A stretch of DNA of 64,000 nucleotides, from contig NC_079515.1 of assembly GCF_000801105.2 (NCBI RefSeq), positions 18,127,407 through 18,191,406 of the forward strand, given 5' to 3'. Every line of letters begins with the position of its first letter. Positions within the stretch are counted from its first letter, which is position 1. Under the pieces are notes generated by a model. The model was given only the letters and a program-made list of their open reading frames with translations. It had not been told where the DNA came from and ran no database searches. Shown piece by piece: positions 10,888-23,969 of the stretch. The position numbers and the translations under genes are program-made. The stretch comes from Raphanus sativus (Eukaryota > Streptophyta > Magnoliopsida > Brassicales > Brassicaceae).

Positions 10888-13800
10888 CATTGTATAATTT
10901 GTCCTACGATTACCAATGCCTGTCTCGTGTTTCCTCTGGACTCCACTAAAATTGTACTATTGCACTCGTCAACTTCTTTTGTTATTGTCTATGGTAAACG
11001 AAAACAAAACATGACATGATTTGATAGTGCTGTGACCATTTCTTGATAATCACTTTTTCCCTTCCTTAGTGAAAAAGTTGATTTAAACGTGTAAAATCAT
11101 TGTTTTTGACATGTAAAATCAATAAAGTTGAATTATTATAATACAATTAGTGAAGAAAGTTATGAAAAGTGTAAAAAGAAAGATGTAATAAACGCTTTTA
11201 AAAATAGGTAATTGTGTTTTATACTTTGTAATTAATGTTGTCAAATTAATTAGAAAAGAACATAAATGAAGTAGTTTTAGTTAAAGAAAAAAATGAAAAT
11301 CTGTAAAAAAACAACTTAAAAATAGGTAAGTACTATTTTGTTTTTCACTTTTAATAGAATACATAGTATTATGGAAGGTACAATGTTCACCTTCTCAAAA
11401 TACCATTTAGTTTTCAATTTATTTTTATAACTATATAAGTTCCACATTCTTATGAATAACATCTAAATCATATTATATTTTCTATTATTATTCTATTAAA
11501 AATAATTTATTGTTTATTTTTATATATTTTGGACACGATCACAATTTTTGTTTGTGAGTAAATGAAACATGTAATAAATCATATGTCAAAACAGACTATA
11601 TTTGTAACTATATTTTTTCTTTCATTATAACAGACTGGTCCACTTTTTAAAACGTGGGAGTATATTATTTTGTACTGATATTAAATATGAAAATTATATA
11701 AGATATTTACTTAGTTTTATTTTTTTTAATTATTTCAACCATTTTCATTATGAATTTTTAATAGAGTCTATTATAACCTATTTGATTAATTATGTGGTAT
11801 ATATTTTTGATAAATGTTTAATTATAAATTTATTTTCTTTAAACTTCCTGAATCTAACACTTTATTTGTACACAGTATGTAATTTAATATGAACATATAT
11901 TTAAGTTTAAATGAATGTAATTTTCTCTTTATTAAAATATAAATAAAATAATCTATTAATTTAAGTGGTATCATATTAAATGAAATTATTTAGCAGTACC
12001 TAAACATGTAAAAAATAGCTATACGTATTTTCAATTTTTCATTAATTTTTGATTGTTTTAGTCAATAATTTGATTTATGAAATAATTTTTAAAATTAGTA
12101 AAAATTTTTAAAATAGTTGTATCTAATATATTATTTTGTTTGGAGACATGGTTAATTATTTTATTATTTGTAAAGATAGATAGTAGTATAATTTATTTTC
12201 AAAATTATTTTAATAAATTTATAATATTATCATTAGTTATTAATGAAATTTTAAATAATATAACACATGACTAAATGTCATAACCATATTGTGATCCTAT
12301 TTTAATAAGATAGATGAAAAAACTATATTCTTAGAGACTTTCCCGTTTGTGTTAGTACAATACCATTGTTCACTTTATGCAGATTTTTGTTGACAATGAA
12401 CAAATAATTAAAAGTTAAAACTAATGTAACTTGTTGATTTATTGTTTAATGATAATAAATCACATATTTGAAAAAAAAATAGTTGTCGTGAGTCTAGGTT
12501 TAGATGGAAACTAGAGTTAAAATCCGTGATTTTTAATTTTCTAAAATAAATTATTTGGCAACATTTTAAACAAATATGTTATTTAGATATTTTTAGGTTC
12601 TTTCGAGCCTATCTGGATTTCGAAGGATTCGATTCGAACTCTGTACCAAAATTTATAATATTTTAACTTATTTTAATTTTAAAATCTAAAAAATTGATAA
12701 CTAAAAAAAAACTGACTTGTACTTAAATTGGTATATGAATACCCATATTTAACTGATTCTATAAGTAAATGAAATAATTTTGTTGACTGGTTTAAATTAT
12801 TGTCATGAATTAAATAATTTTATTCAAACCTGGAAATTATTATGATTAACACGTAAAATAAATGATGTTGAATTATTATAGTAAATATAGTTAATGGAAT
12901 AATTAAGAAAAGTGGAAAAATGAAGATGTAATAAAACAATTAAATGTGGTATGTTCTGTTTTGTATTTCTGTAATAAATGATGTCGAGTTATTTAGAAAA
13001 TACAATAAATAAAATAGTTAAAATTAATTAAAAATAAATGAAAAAGATATAAAAATCACTTAAAATAAGTAAGTTTTGTTATATACTTCAATTTTAATAG
13101 AATAAACTAGAGCTTAAAATGTATATTCATACAGATGTATTTTAAAAAAAAATAGACATATAATTCTTTAGAACAGAAAAATATAATGATTTCACAAACA
13201 TGCATTTGTATGGTCTTTGTTCGATTTTTAATATATAATACTTGAGATAAATAAACGATTTTAATTGTGTCTAATTTGTTGTTTTCATATTCAAATTGAA
13301 TACAAAACCAATCAAAATAATATGTTATATAAAATATTTGTAAATTAATATTTTACCCATAGTAACTATTTTTATGTATTTATTTATGAATTAAAACATC
13401 AATTATTATGTTTATTTATATTAATAATTCTATGCCAAAATTAAATGATTTTTTTTATAATAAGAAAGATAGATATATCTATAAGTTTTTTATATGCCAA
13501 ATAAAATTTTACTTATGTTTATTTTTGAGAAAATATTAAATTGAAATTTATTTGTTTTATTCTTATTATTCGAATAAATATGTGTGAGTTATACTAATCA
13601 TCACATAACTAACATACATTTAAAAATAATTTATAGGTTTTAATAAAAAAACATATAAATTTTCTATTTTGTTTGAAAGATTAAATAATACTAATATATA
13701 CGAATATATAATATTTATAGTTTGCAGTTATATTTTAATAAATTTTACTAGGTTTATTATTAAATTTGATTAGAGAATAATCCGTTAAAGAATAATCGTA

Positions 13801-14253
13801 ATATGTTTGGTTAGAAAAGATCAAGCAAAATAAATAATTTTATAATTAATAAATTAAGTTTGGTAAGTTTGAGTAGAGAAGAATCTAACAAAATAAATGA
13901 GTTGAAGTTAATTAACTAATTGTTATTAATTCGATGACATATGTTTTAATTGTTATGATTTAAATATTATTATTTCTGCACATGGCTTATGAATTTTATA
14001 GTAAAAATAGTTATATGGAGTGGAAAAATAAGTGATAATAAATGTAATACATTTTTATTATTTAAATTTAAATTATTATTTTGTTTACATAAACTATGTC
14101 TTTAAATTATGTATCTGGCCACATAGTTTTTCAATTATTGAAACTAAGATAATTTTTTTTAGTAAAACAGGTTAAACCAAACTTCTAATCATATGCAAAA
14201 TTTGGTTATTGTACCATTTTTTTATAGTTGACACAAAGTTAATGTTAATTGTA
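10888..14253. other. AT-rich decayed repeats, no gene
   Basis: No coding signal. Two blocks, about 11100-11370 and 12845-13110, are diverged copies of one another (shared order: ttgaattattat, gatgtaataaa, aataggtaag/aataagtaag, cttttaatagaata). 12560-12830 matches 8940-9190. These look like old non-autonomous elements without readable ends. Confidence 0.5.
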
Positions 14254-14262
14254 TATAAAATA

Positions 14263-14553
14263 GAGAAATTACCTTAAATAGACCTTTTTAGTTTATTTTA
14301 ACAAAATAACTTTTCAATGAGGAAAATGATAAATTGAAACTTTATTAAAGAGTAAATATACATTTATAATCATTGGGTTAACTAATCTAAGACTTTAGTT
14401 TTAGAGTTAAGGGGTGAGTTTTAGGAATGTGTTCAAATTTAAAAAAAAAAAATATTAAAATTTTCAAAAGAAAAAGACATTATTTTGGTCATTTAATTTT
14501 TAGAGTTATTTTTGTGACAAAAATTTAAAAATGGTTATTTGAGAGAATTGCCC
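14263..14553. mobile_element. MULE-type MITE, 291 bp
   Basis: The left end is GAGAAATTACCTTAAATAGACC. The right end, inverted, is GGGCAATTCTCTCAAATAACC. These resemble the abundant Brassicaceae short Mutator-like termini. The flanks tataaaata (14254-14262) and aataaaata (14554-14562) match at 8 of 9 positions, as expected for the 9-bp target duplication of Mutator elements. There is no coding capacity. Confidence 0.7.
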
Positions 14554-14754
14554 AATAAAATATGCATAATTATTATGATAATATAATTAATGATATTGTG
14601 TATTTTTATGGTAATATAATTAATGAAGCTGTTAAATTAAAGAAAAATAAAATGATAATTAATGTAATAACTTGTTGAAAGAAGACTAATTTATATTTTG
14701 TTCAGTTTTATTAGTACATATAGATATGTATAAAAGCTACTGCTTTAATCAATA

Positions 14755-16129
14755 CTAGATTTTGACCCGCGCTTTCAAAGCGCGGGATATTTTTTGACAA
14801 AAACTTCATATAATCACAAGCATTTTCTCTTTATTTAAGTAGACATGTGCATAATATTTGTAACCCGAAGTTCGAACCAAACCCAAACCAAAAGAAATCT
14901 AATTTTTACATGGTCTAAAAATAAACAGGTATAAAACATATACGAATCCAAAGTGTTATTATTCAAACACGAACGAATAACCAAAAAAACAGAAAAACCC
15001 CGAAAATCCGAATAACTGATTCATATGTCCAAATTAATCATAAATATAAATATTTGAAACATAAATATATACTTCAAATATTCAGTTCTATATTTATTTT
15101 GAAATAATATCTAAAATAAGTTTAAATTTTAAATAATTATTTTAAAAAGAAATAATTATTTATTGTGTTTTGCTTTTAAATTTTAGATTTAACTTCAAAT
15201 ATTTCCAAACCGAACCAATATAATCTGAATCCGGAAACGATATATGGTTAATTTATGAGTTTTATGATATGATACAAATTAAAACTAAAACCATTGTGTT
15301 ATATCCGAACCTGATTTGTAATACAAATTTACCAGTATGAAACTTAGGATGTGATATACCAAAATTCAAAATATCCAGTATGTATTCTAACAAATACTTA
15401 AACGTTCAAACCTAACTACAAATGTGTTTTAGTTTTTAGTTAATTTTATATTTGATAAATATTTTAAATGTTTGTTGGAACAACCCGTAAAACTATACTC
15501 ATAAAAATATTAATAATAACATATTTTATCGTTTCACTAAATATTAATAATATTTAACTACTAATATTTATTTTATTAAATATATATATATATATATATC
15601 TGTATATTTCAGTACTCTATCTATAAGAATTAATTCTTTTATATTAATTAATAAAATATAATTAATTAGATACTTAAATTTAGTGTTAATATAAATTAAA
15701 TTTATTATTTAAAAAAACAACAAATTGGTTATTTAATTCATTAATTTTAAATGAATAAGATTTCAAATTTTATTTGTTCAATATTTTTAGATCTTTTAAT
15801 GTAAAAGAAATTCAAAGTTATTATTTTTTAACAAAAAATAAATTTGTACACTATGTATCTCATGTTTCCAAAACCTTTGATTAGCCCTATATATTCCAAG
15901 AAGATAATCTAGATTTTGACCAGTGTTATTAAACCCGAATCGAACCGGCGGCCGGACCAGCTTTAATTTGCAAAGATTAAAAATTTGTTATATTATATAA
16001 AGATGGAAATTTAGATGATAGAAACATGGTTAATTTTTTATATTTTGTAAGCTGTGTTGTAATCGTTTAATTTTAGTTTTGTTTAGTTTGGCATGTTATA
16101 CAAATATATAAATCAATATGATATTGATA

Positions 16130-16162
<33 letters not shown>

Positions 16163-16865
16163 AAATTTGGTATCAAAGTAATTTTATTATGCAATAACTA
16201 CAAATGGTTTAAAATATATAAGCCCATAACTAATTCATATTGGTCTTAACATATAAATAATTGGAGATATAATTGGTTACAGAAATCTATCATATTCAGT
16301 TTGTTTAGATATATTAAGTTACAACAACAATATATTTTTGTTGAGATGGCAAAAATCTCTGCATATTGTCAGTTAATTCTAATTAAGTGGTTCGAATTAA
16401 AAAATACAAATAGAGTTTCATGAAAAGTATGAAATGTAGTTTATAAATATTAAACATAAGTATGTTGATTCAAAAATAAATGAATTGTATCCAGTTGATA
16501 TAAAATAAAACAAACATCATATAAAATATAAAGATACTTTACGTTGAATAATCAAAATAAATTCTGTAAAAATTATATCAGTTTGTGGTATTATTATTAA
16601 AAAGTGGATTGCTTATGTCGTATATTTGGTTTGTTAGAAGTCGTGTAACTGTATTGAGAATTAAAAGTAATATGATGATTTATTTTTGAATGGAAGAAAT
16701 CGTGGAACATATCAAATTATACTTTTAATATATTTAATAATTAATAGGCAGTGGCATGTATCTGTAAATATTTTCAAAGTTTAAGGGGAAGTCTGAAAAA
16801 GAGATACATAGTGTACAAATTTATTTTAAGACCAATATGAATTAGTATGAAAAGCGCGGGATGAT
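14755..16865 (-). mobile_element. Minus-strand Helitron 3' end with rearranged body
   Basis: On the minus strand the sequence ends CCCGCGCTTTGAAAGCGCGG, then GTCAAAAT, CTAG and T, a textbook Helitron 3' end (CTAG at 14755-14758). The hairpin at 14766-14786 is a perfect 10-bp stem around one base. A second, interrupted 3' end occurs at 15908-15919 (tctagattttgacc), and a lone half-hairpin aaagcgcgggatg lies at 16853-16865. A DNA insertion between 15919 and about 16853 into a second Helitron's hairpin is one reading. The 5' TC end was not located, so the right boundary is approximate. Confidence 0.55.
15838..16825. repeat. Inverted repeat pair, ~22-bp arms
   Basis: taaatttgtacactatgtat near 15840 is inverted as atacatagtgtacaaattta near 16804. 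The arms lie about 940 bp apart, inside the rearranged Helitron region. Confidence 0.7.
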
Positions 16866-17090
16866 AAAAATCACTTAAACTTGATTCTTTTTCTCTTTAA
16901 AAATATCATTAAAAAAATTAATTAAGAATATTAAATTATTTTTTACCATAAATATATTGATTAAATTTTTATTCTACTGAACCAAGAATCAGTAACACCT
17001 AAATAGCGTTCCTTTCATATAAACAATATGAACCAGAAATTGAGTTTTTTCGTATGTAAACACTTCGGTTATATACCGATCAGATATTAA

Positions 17091-17198
17091 TAACTGCAAT
17101 TTACGTATGCTTAATACATATTGTATTTTCTTTGTGCTAAAATAAATTTGTTCACAAAGAAAATACAATATGTATTAAGCATACGCAAATTGCAGTTA
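17091..17198. repeat. Long near-perfect hairpin, 46-bp arms
   Basis: The left arm is 17091-17136 and the right arm 17153-17198, matching at 45 of 46 positions (one A/G difference), around a 16-nt loop. Just downstream, the left-arm end plus loop sequence ttttctttgtgctaaaa recurs in direct orientation near 17220. If transcribed, it would fold into a long double-stranded RNA resembling a young microRNA or hairpin-siRNA precursor. Confidence 0.85.
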
Positions 17199-18891
17199 TT
17201 AGAACAAACTATATGAAATTTTCTTTGTGCTAAAAAAAATTGTTCTAAAATCCTTTAACAAAAAAAAAAACAAAACAAATTTGTTCTATAGTTTCACTCT
17301 TAATATGTACATATAGACCCCTTTCAACTGGCCAGGGATCAATACCCTTTAAAAAAGAACTGTCTGCACAACATGTAAATTTGGATACTATTAATATACC
17401 CTCAATTATAAATTGTGTCCTTTTCGTTTTAGAAAATCTTAGTGAAAGAGACTTATACCCTTCACTTTCAACTAATTCACTCGTATTTCCAGTGATTTAA
17501 TATGATATTTTCCGCCTAGCCCGAATCTTTAAAACGAGATACAATATGACCATTCATGATTTCATTTACTAAAATAATTCATTATTTTATCATATAGCAT
17601 ATTGGTGTTCATATGTAGAAGGCTCTCCATTACAGAATGATTCACCTTCCCTTTCAATAAAGTATTATACACCTTTGTTTCAATCTATTTTATATACACT
17701 GACACACACAGCCACACACACTAAGCTAACTCAAGATTCTAACTACCATATGCAATGTTAAGAGTACTAAACGCATAACTCTTAATCACTTTATACGTTG
17801 ATTTAAGTTGCAGATAATATAAAGAAAAGGGCATCTAATTATCTTCACAGAATATTATATACGCAGAACATATACTTAATTATATAAAAAACATATATGT
17901 ATTAAAATAATATGTACTATTTCAGATCTTCGAATAGCACTTGTCTTAGTGTGTGGATTCCAAGTGGAGCCAGACAGTCTTTGCCTTTTTTTTTGTAACT
18001 TCAGTCTTTGCCTTTTTCTTTCTCTTCTTTTCAAAATTTCGTTCTGATTATTGTTTACTGATTAATAATTTCTTTGGTTATCTTCGGTGCGATTCCTCTT
18101 CGAGAGCACCACTTTTTGCCCCCAACTTGCTTGTATTTATGTATGCATATATCAATTTTATATACAAGATGTATATCATATAATTTGTTTTTTTGATAAA
18201 TTTTGTGCGTTTTAACACCATTTATTTTGATATGTTTGTGTGCATAAATATTACTAAAAGTCTACAATTGGTGCAGCCCTATTTAGATTTCACAGTGAAA
18301 TACAAAACAAACAAACGAAAACAGTAACTAGACTAAAATGATAGTCCATATGAGAAATGTCATTTAGTGAGTTTGAACACTAGTTCGTAAGTCAACACGT
18401 GTCGCGCACTATGACACTCTAGTGGTGGGTGCGTGTGCTCGTGTCACAAGTTAAATTAAACTAATACTACTACTTGTTTAAGAAAGTCTACTATTTTCCA
18501 AATAATGGGCAGATGTGACCTAGTTACTAATTAAATTTGATTTCACTAGAACTTTTTTTTTTCGACAAAGACTAGAACTTGTTGATACATATTTTTTCAA
18601 ACTAGGAATGGCAAAAATTTAAGCAAAAAAAAAGAAGAAAAAAAAACTAGGAGTAGAAAATCAAGTATTAAGCATGGACGTATCTCTTTTAGAACAAGTA
18701 CCGAAGTACGAAGTATATTTGTTGACCAAAAGGTACCTAGTATGTTTATATAGTTATGCGAGCGTAACGATTCAACATTACAAACAGCTATATAAAGTCG
18801 TACGATATATATTTAATTTTGTAAATATTAAAACTTTGAAATCTACCATTATTATGATTGTTTCACAATAAAATAAAGAATTGTTAACTAA
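17199..18891. other. AT-rich intergenic DNA, no gene recognised
   Basis: Short open frames occur but none shows family motifs. A G-box CACGTG lies at 18396-18401 in the context aacacgtgtcgcgc, which resembles abscisic-acid promoter elements. I see no gene next to it. Confidence 0.4.
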
Positions 18892-18896
18892 GAATG

Positions 18897-18955
18897 TGTT
18901 ATGAAACTAAATAGGGAAACGTGTTTCTATTATTGATCTCGACCAGGGGTCTTAC

Positions 18956-18987
<32 letters not shown>

Positions 18988-19099
18988 CAGATCGTGTTTA
19001 TCCTAAGTGGATAAGTACAACAGTCAATAATCATTATCTTCTGCGGTCGGTACGGTCCTGGTCGGTCCGGTTATGTCGATCACAATCTGGTACATAACA
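18897..19099 (-). repeat. Copia 3' LTR (left copy), 203 bp
   Basis: TG...CA-type ends. By eye it is identical to the other LTR except for four extra bases in the TA repeat near 18956-18985. Confidence 0.9.
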
Positions 19100-19108
19100 C
19101 TCCCCCTT
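19100..19108 (-). promoter_or_regulatory. Polypurine tract of copia element
   Basis: Read on the minus strand this is AAGGGGGAG directly before the 3' LTR. Polypurine tracts prime plus-strand DNA synthesis, so this fixes the element's orientation. Confidence 0.8.
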
Positions 19109-19254
19109 GATCGACACATCCGGTACTGGTTCGTTGCATGCTTAATGTTGCCTCATTAAAACCTCTCCTGGAAAACCCCAAAACCAATGTGGCAAAATGG
19201 GAAACCATGGACAGGAAAAAGAGTACAACACATGAACTCCCCCTGATGAATGCA

Positions 19255-19497
19255 TCACTGTAGTAGACGCATTCCATCTGGTATCCGAGTCTTCCTGAAC
19301 GTTGAAGCTGCATGTGACTTGGTGAAGATGATCAACTGGATTCTCTTTGAATGAACTAGTGAATGTTGGACGTCTTGATGTCTTTGGAACTCCATAAAGA
19401 TGTGGTCAGGATGTACATCTTTGCTGCTGATCACTCCATGTCTTGGTCGGACTGATGGCGCTTCGAACGATGCTCGGATGGACTTTATAGTCTGCAA
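19255..19497 (-). pseudogene. Copia RNase H C-terminal remnant
   Basis: The minus-strand translation includes HPDHIFMEFQR, then IIFTKSHAASTFRKT and GMRLLQ. It corresponds to the end of copia polyproteins, usually (A)DLFTKSLP.STF.K...GMRRL. The catalytic part of RNase H is not readable in this frame. The polyprotein end lies about 150 bp from the polypurine tract, as expected. Confidence 0.75.
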
Positions 19498-20275
19498 TAA
19501 AACTTTACTTGCAGGTCCTTTTCATGTCCAATGGATATACTTTGGTTATATGGCTTTATCAAAACGTGGACATTCAATATATATTGAGTCTTCTGACCCA
19601 AACACATACGAACCACTTCTCTTTATATCTTTTGCCCATTTGGACTTATTTCTCTTCGTATGTGCCAATTGTTTTATCCATTGTAGCCAGTCTTTCTTTA
19701 TTTCCTTTTGTCGATCAATGTTATGTTATAGACCTTGTCTATACACGTCCATTACCATGAGTGTCTAAGGTAAAACCATAAATAATTATTTGCTGCAATG
19801 GAACTCATCAAACTATGAATTCGCAGTCAAATGCACTCATGTCTTTTATACATAGCTATCGATCTTTTCTTGCCTTTAGCAATACTATACTTATTAAGCC
19901 ACGACCAGGTATCCTTCTGGTCACTATCTTAGATTATGGTTCTCACTTTAGGCGTGCTGACTTAATCATTCACACACTCACACGGCTATGATTTTTCTGC
20001 AGTTTTACCATATGTAAGACATAGCCTGTTTAATCAATTGATAACTTGTATCATTGAAATCATTGAACCTCTCTTTAGGTTGGTTTGTTATAAACATAAC
20101 ACAAGGAATTATAATATCCTCTATAGGGATATATGGATACTAATTATTTTCTTAGTCTATCATTCGCAGCTGCCTTGTTTCAGTCCATGAATAGCTTAGG
20201 AACAAAACTATTCTATGAGAATTTCTTCTCATCTTTTTGATACTTTTATCATTTCTTTATCCAGTGATCAATATG

Positions 20276-20537
20276 CTACTTACTACATTTCTTTCTACTT
20301 ATATCCAGACCTTTTCGAATTTGTTGTAGCATCCACCACATAGGAGTATATCTCCTTATAATCTGTTCCTTTGGTCTCTGTGAGCATCCTTGTGTAATCA
20401 AGCCATTCCTTGAATACTTTAAATAGGAATATGAACACCTTAGTCCATGTCTCACGATTTCTTTTCCTTTCCCACACAAGACCTATTTTCACTGGTTTTA
20501 TCTTATCAGATGGTGTTTCTATATATGGCCAATACAC
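20276..20537 (-). pseudogene. Copia reverse transcriptase remnant
   Basis: Two overlapping minus-strand frames together contain KPVKIGLVWERKRN, QGCSQRPKEQ and KGTDYKEIYSYVVDATT. These parallel the copia reverse transcriptase N-terminal block (WV.KRK, RLVAQGF.QRPGIDY.ETYSPV.D). At least one frame change separates the pieces. This enzyme copies the element's RNA into DNA in virus-like particles; here it cannot be made. Confidence 0.75.
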
Positions 20538-21134
20538 CCATCTCTTTTATAGATTCTTTGAATCTTTCTTTGAACCCCCACGGTTTTCTTTAGTCTATGA
20601 ATGCATTCTTGTATTCTCGTGGGTTCTGATCCTCGCTTATATCTTTTAAACTCAAGTGCTATTTCCTTATGCATCTTTATCTTTTATGTGTCGACACTTC
20701 TTTTATAGTGTTCCATTGTGTTCCAGACATGAACTAATCGATTAGAGAATTCATTCTTACTAAGAACCTTCATTTACCTTGCAGTTTGGCGTCCCAAACT
20801 ACATGGTCTGGTATCTTAGATGTTTAGCTGCGCAGCCTTATCTCAATGTCTGGTCTGGTTTCTCTTATGACCTCAGATATGTCATTTCTATGCACCTTTC
20901 TTTTCATTTCTGAGGTTCCTTATCTTATGGAACATATTGGTCTATCTTTAGGCTCTATAGCAACTTGATTATGTCTCTTCTAGGATATTAATTTCGTGGT
21001 GCTTAAGCTGGTATGACTTAGTCATTCTTTTTCTTTTCTTTTCGGGTCTAATCTGTCTGGCATTCTTTTAGCTAACTTTGTATGATCTTTCTTTGGACGT
21101 CTTAAATCATATTCTCTGGTCCGAGGATCTTGCC

Positions 21135-21410
21135 AAGACAAGGATGGTTAATATCATTCCATTTCTTTATACTTGTACCAGCTTATTTCTTTCTCCCCCT
21201 GATGTTGGAAAGTCGGATTTAATTCATACAATCCGTGAACCTTGCCTTAATCTGATCACCCATATTTGGCTCAAGGTTTCTTATAAAATCGTGGGAGAAA
21301 GCTTTCTCATATCCAACATATATTCCCAATCTTATCTCATCTTCTTATGAGGTTCCATCCTAGACGGCACATATTATTGTGGTGGTCTATACATAATCTC
21401 TTAGGATGGT
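21135..21410 (-). pseudogene. Copia integrase C-terminal/linker remnant
   Basis: Minus-strand reading gives RMEPHKKMRLGIYVGYE and then KARFTDC, interspersed with stops. It matches the copia integrase-to-RT linker (APP.RTKMGPQRRLGIYVGYE...F.ARF.DC). It lies upstream of the RT block in the element's own direction, the normal copia order. Confidence 0.7.
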
Positions 21411-23204
21411 CTATGTCTGGATCATGACCCTTTATCATTCTTAGATGGGAATATCTATGCTCACTTTATATGGCCTGATGCATATTTTTATTACATGTAA
21501 ATCCATGTGTTCCCAAGCATTAGTTAGTGATCTTTGTATCACAAAGAATTCGGCCAAGTTCTATCATGGTCATAGACCATGTCACTCGAATTTTTAGTGT
21601 TGTTCATGGACCACGGGAGTGTCATTTCTCCCCCTCATGAACATGCTATAAATCTTTTAGATGCTTGGAACATTATAGCCTATTGAGTTTCCCTTGTGTA
21701 CATGTTACACAACGTGAGATTCTATGGGATAACTCTTTTGTGCCTTTTCTCGATATCAATCTTTGCATCAATTTTAAAGACCTGGATGGCTAGTCCAGTC
21801 ATGCCATAAAGTGTATAAAATTTCGTGGTCAACCTATCTGGTTACCTAGGCCTTTTGCCTTTATCATACTGATCTTTTAGCATAGTTTAGATCAGTTGGG
21901 AGTACAGTCTCGACCATTTTTATGCCTTGGGCGATTTTTACTTACTTTATAATCTTAAGGAACTTATATTTCCTTTGCCCATTGGTTCAATGTGGAAACC
22001 ATTCATTTTTCAAAATTTTATAACTCAAATGGGACTTTTGTTTGGGTGAATAATTCATGCCTCTTTTAGGCAATGCCTTTGGTCGGATAATTTTAATTAC
22101 TATATTCATTTTCTAAATTTTCATTTGTCATTTATCAATCAAGGAATTATCAAGCAAATCAAGCAAGATAATATAAGACCAGAATCAACTTTTATTATTG
22201 CTATAAATTTTATAAATGACAAGCAAATCAAATCAAAACATAAAACATGAAATCAGAATGTCTGAATCTTTGATTCTTTAATCAATGTGTAAGCCAACCT
22301 CACAATTTATATTTTCCATACGGCTTCCTCAGATTTTTCTTATATATCATTTTCATCCTCAATGTTTTCAGGAGGTTTCATATCATTGTCTTGTTTCTCA
22401 ATGTATGTTTACTGAATTTTATCAATCAGTTGATGGTATCTCGAATTTTCTGCTTTTTTTTTTGCTCGGCTGCCAATAGGCATGATAATACGTCTTTATA
22501 GGTCGTGAAACCTTTTAGACTTATGTGATAACAACATATCCTTTGAATGAAATGTGGAATAGTTCATATAAAATAAGTCCTCTTCTGTTACCACTTCAGC
22601 ACATAGTTTAAAAACTATAGGTGATTCTCATTTGAGCAGAATGATATTTGTCAACGGATTCAAAATCCTAGAACCTGAGAATCTTTCATTCATCTATGGC
22701 CTTTTGCCATAATACCATTGAGAATCTGAAGTTTTGTTTTGACCAGAAGTCATAAGGATCCCTAGTATTTTCATACTGCTCTCTCAGATCCTTAGTGAGA
22801 TGATAGCACATAATTGTTATGGCTTTTTTTTTTTTTTTTTTCACTTTCAGTTACATAATTACCTTGATTAATACATTGTCCGAGTCCTCTTGACATCAGG
22901 ACTACTGAAGTGTTCATTTGCCATTTTCAATCAATTATCTCCATAAAGATTTTAGGGTAGTATAATCTGAAGTTTCGAAATTCGACATCTGAAATCACAT
23001 TATCCAAAACATGTCTTAATTTATGTTAAGTAATCTTTTTAGAAAATTTTATTATTCATATCAATATCAATACTTCTTATCACACGCACCAAAGAAAGAA
23101 TTTTTTTTTTTTAATAAGTATTGATGCAAGCAAAATAATCGAAGTTATGATGCAATCTTAGAAAACATTTATAGATGATCAATGAATCAGAGAAGTTTCC
23201 CATA

Positions 23205-23380
23205 AAATTCTATAAAAAGAAGTTTCAGAAAAAGAAATTTCTATAAAAGGAAACTTTCTAAAAATGGAAACTTTCTAAAAATGGAAACTTTATATTTTCG
23301 AAACTTTCTATAAATGGAAACTTTCTATTTTCGAAACTTTCTATAAATGGAAATTTTATATTTTCGAAATTTTCTATCAA
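23205..23380. repeat. Minisatellite inside copia element
   Basis: Repeated units of the kind gaaactttctataaatg, alternating with tattttc, with a period of about 17-35 bp. AT-rich and imperfect. Confidence 0.8.
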
Positions 23381-23969
23381 ACAATCAAGTAGACAATCGA
23401 ATTTCAAGTTAACCAAAAAATAGGGTTTTTTTTTTTTTTTATGAAATCGATCAGATTTAGATTTTAAAGGGGATTGATCGATTTCTAGGTTTTATCGATT
23501 TGATCATTAAGATCAAAGAGGTTTTGAGATTCAGAAACCATTGTGGTTTTGATTTTAATTGTAAAACAATCTCATATCGAACTTTTGGTTTAAGAGTTTC
23601 GATTTACTCATGGAAGGGTTTGGACCTATTAATCTTTGCTAGAGTTTGATTTGGGGTTTTGCAAAATTTTAATGGTCATTCCTTTATCAATCAACCATGT
23701 TCGATTATGAGTTCTTTTAGGTTTCAAAGTTTACCTTTAGAACTTTGAAGTGTAGATTTGGACCACCGAGAACTGGAACAAGTCGGATCGCGAACTGCAT
23801 GACCGGAACGGATCAGGAGCTGGTCGCGTGTCTTAGGTTGAGCAAAAACCTCTAGTATCTTTAGAAACCTTAATAAAAAATGAATCAAAATAAGTTAGTA
23901 TAGATAGATGAAGTAAATCGCAGAAAATAACAAAGTATAAAGAGAGGCTGCGGTTTAGGCTTTTGATTA

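Noticed and set aside
17953..18183. Hydrophobic 76-residue frame (possible small membrane protein)
   Set aside because: Phenylalanine-rich composition follows from T-rich DNA; no signal or family motif and no promoter context.
18396..18401. G-box as a promoter element of a nearby gene
   Set aside because: No gene follows on either strand within several kilobases.
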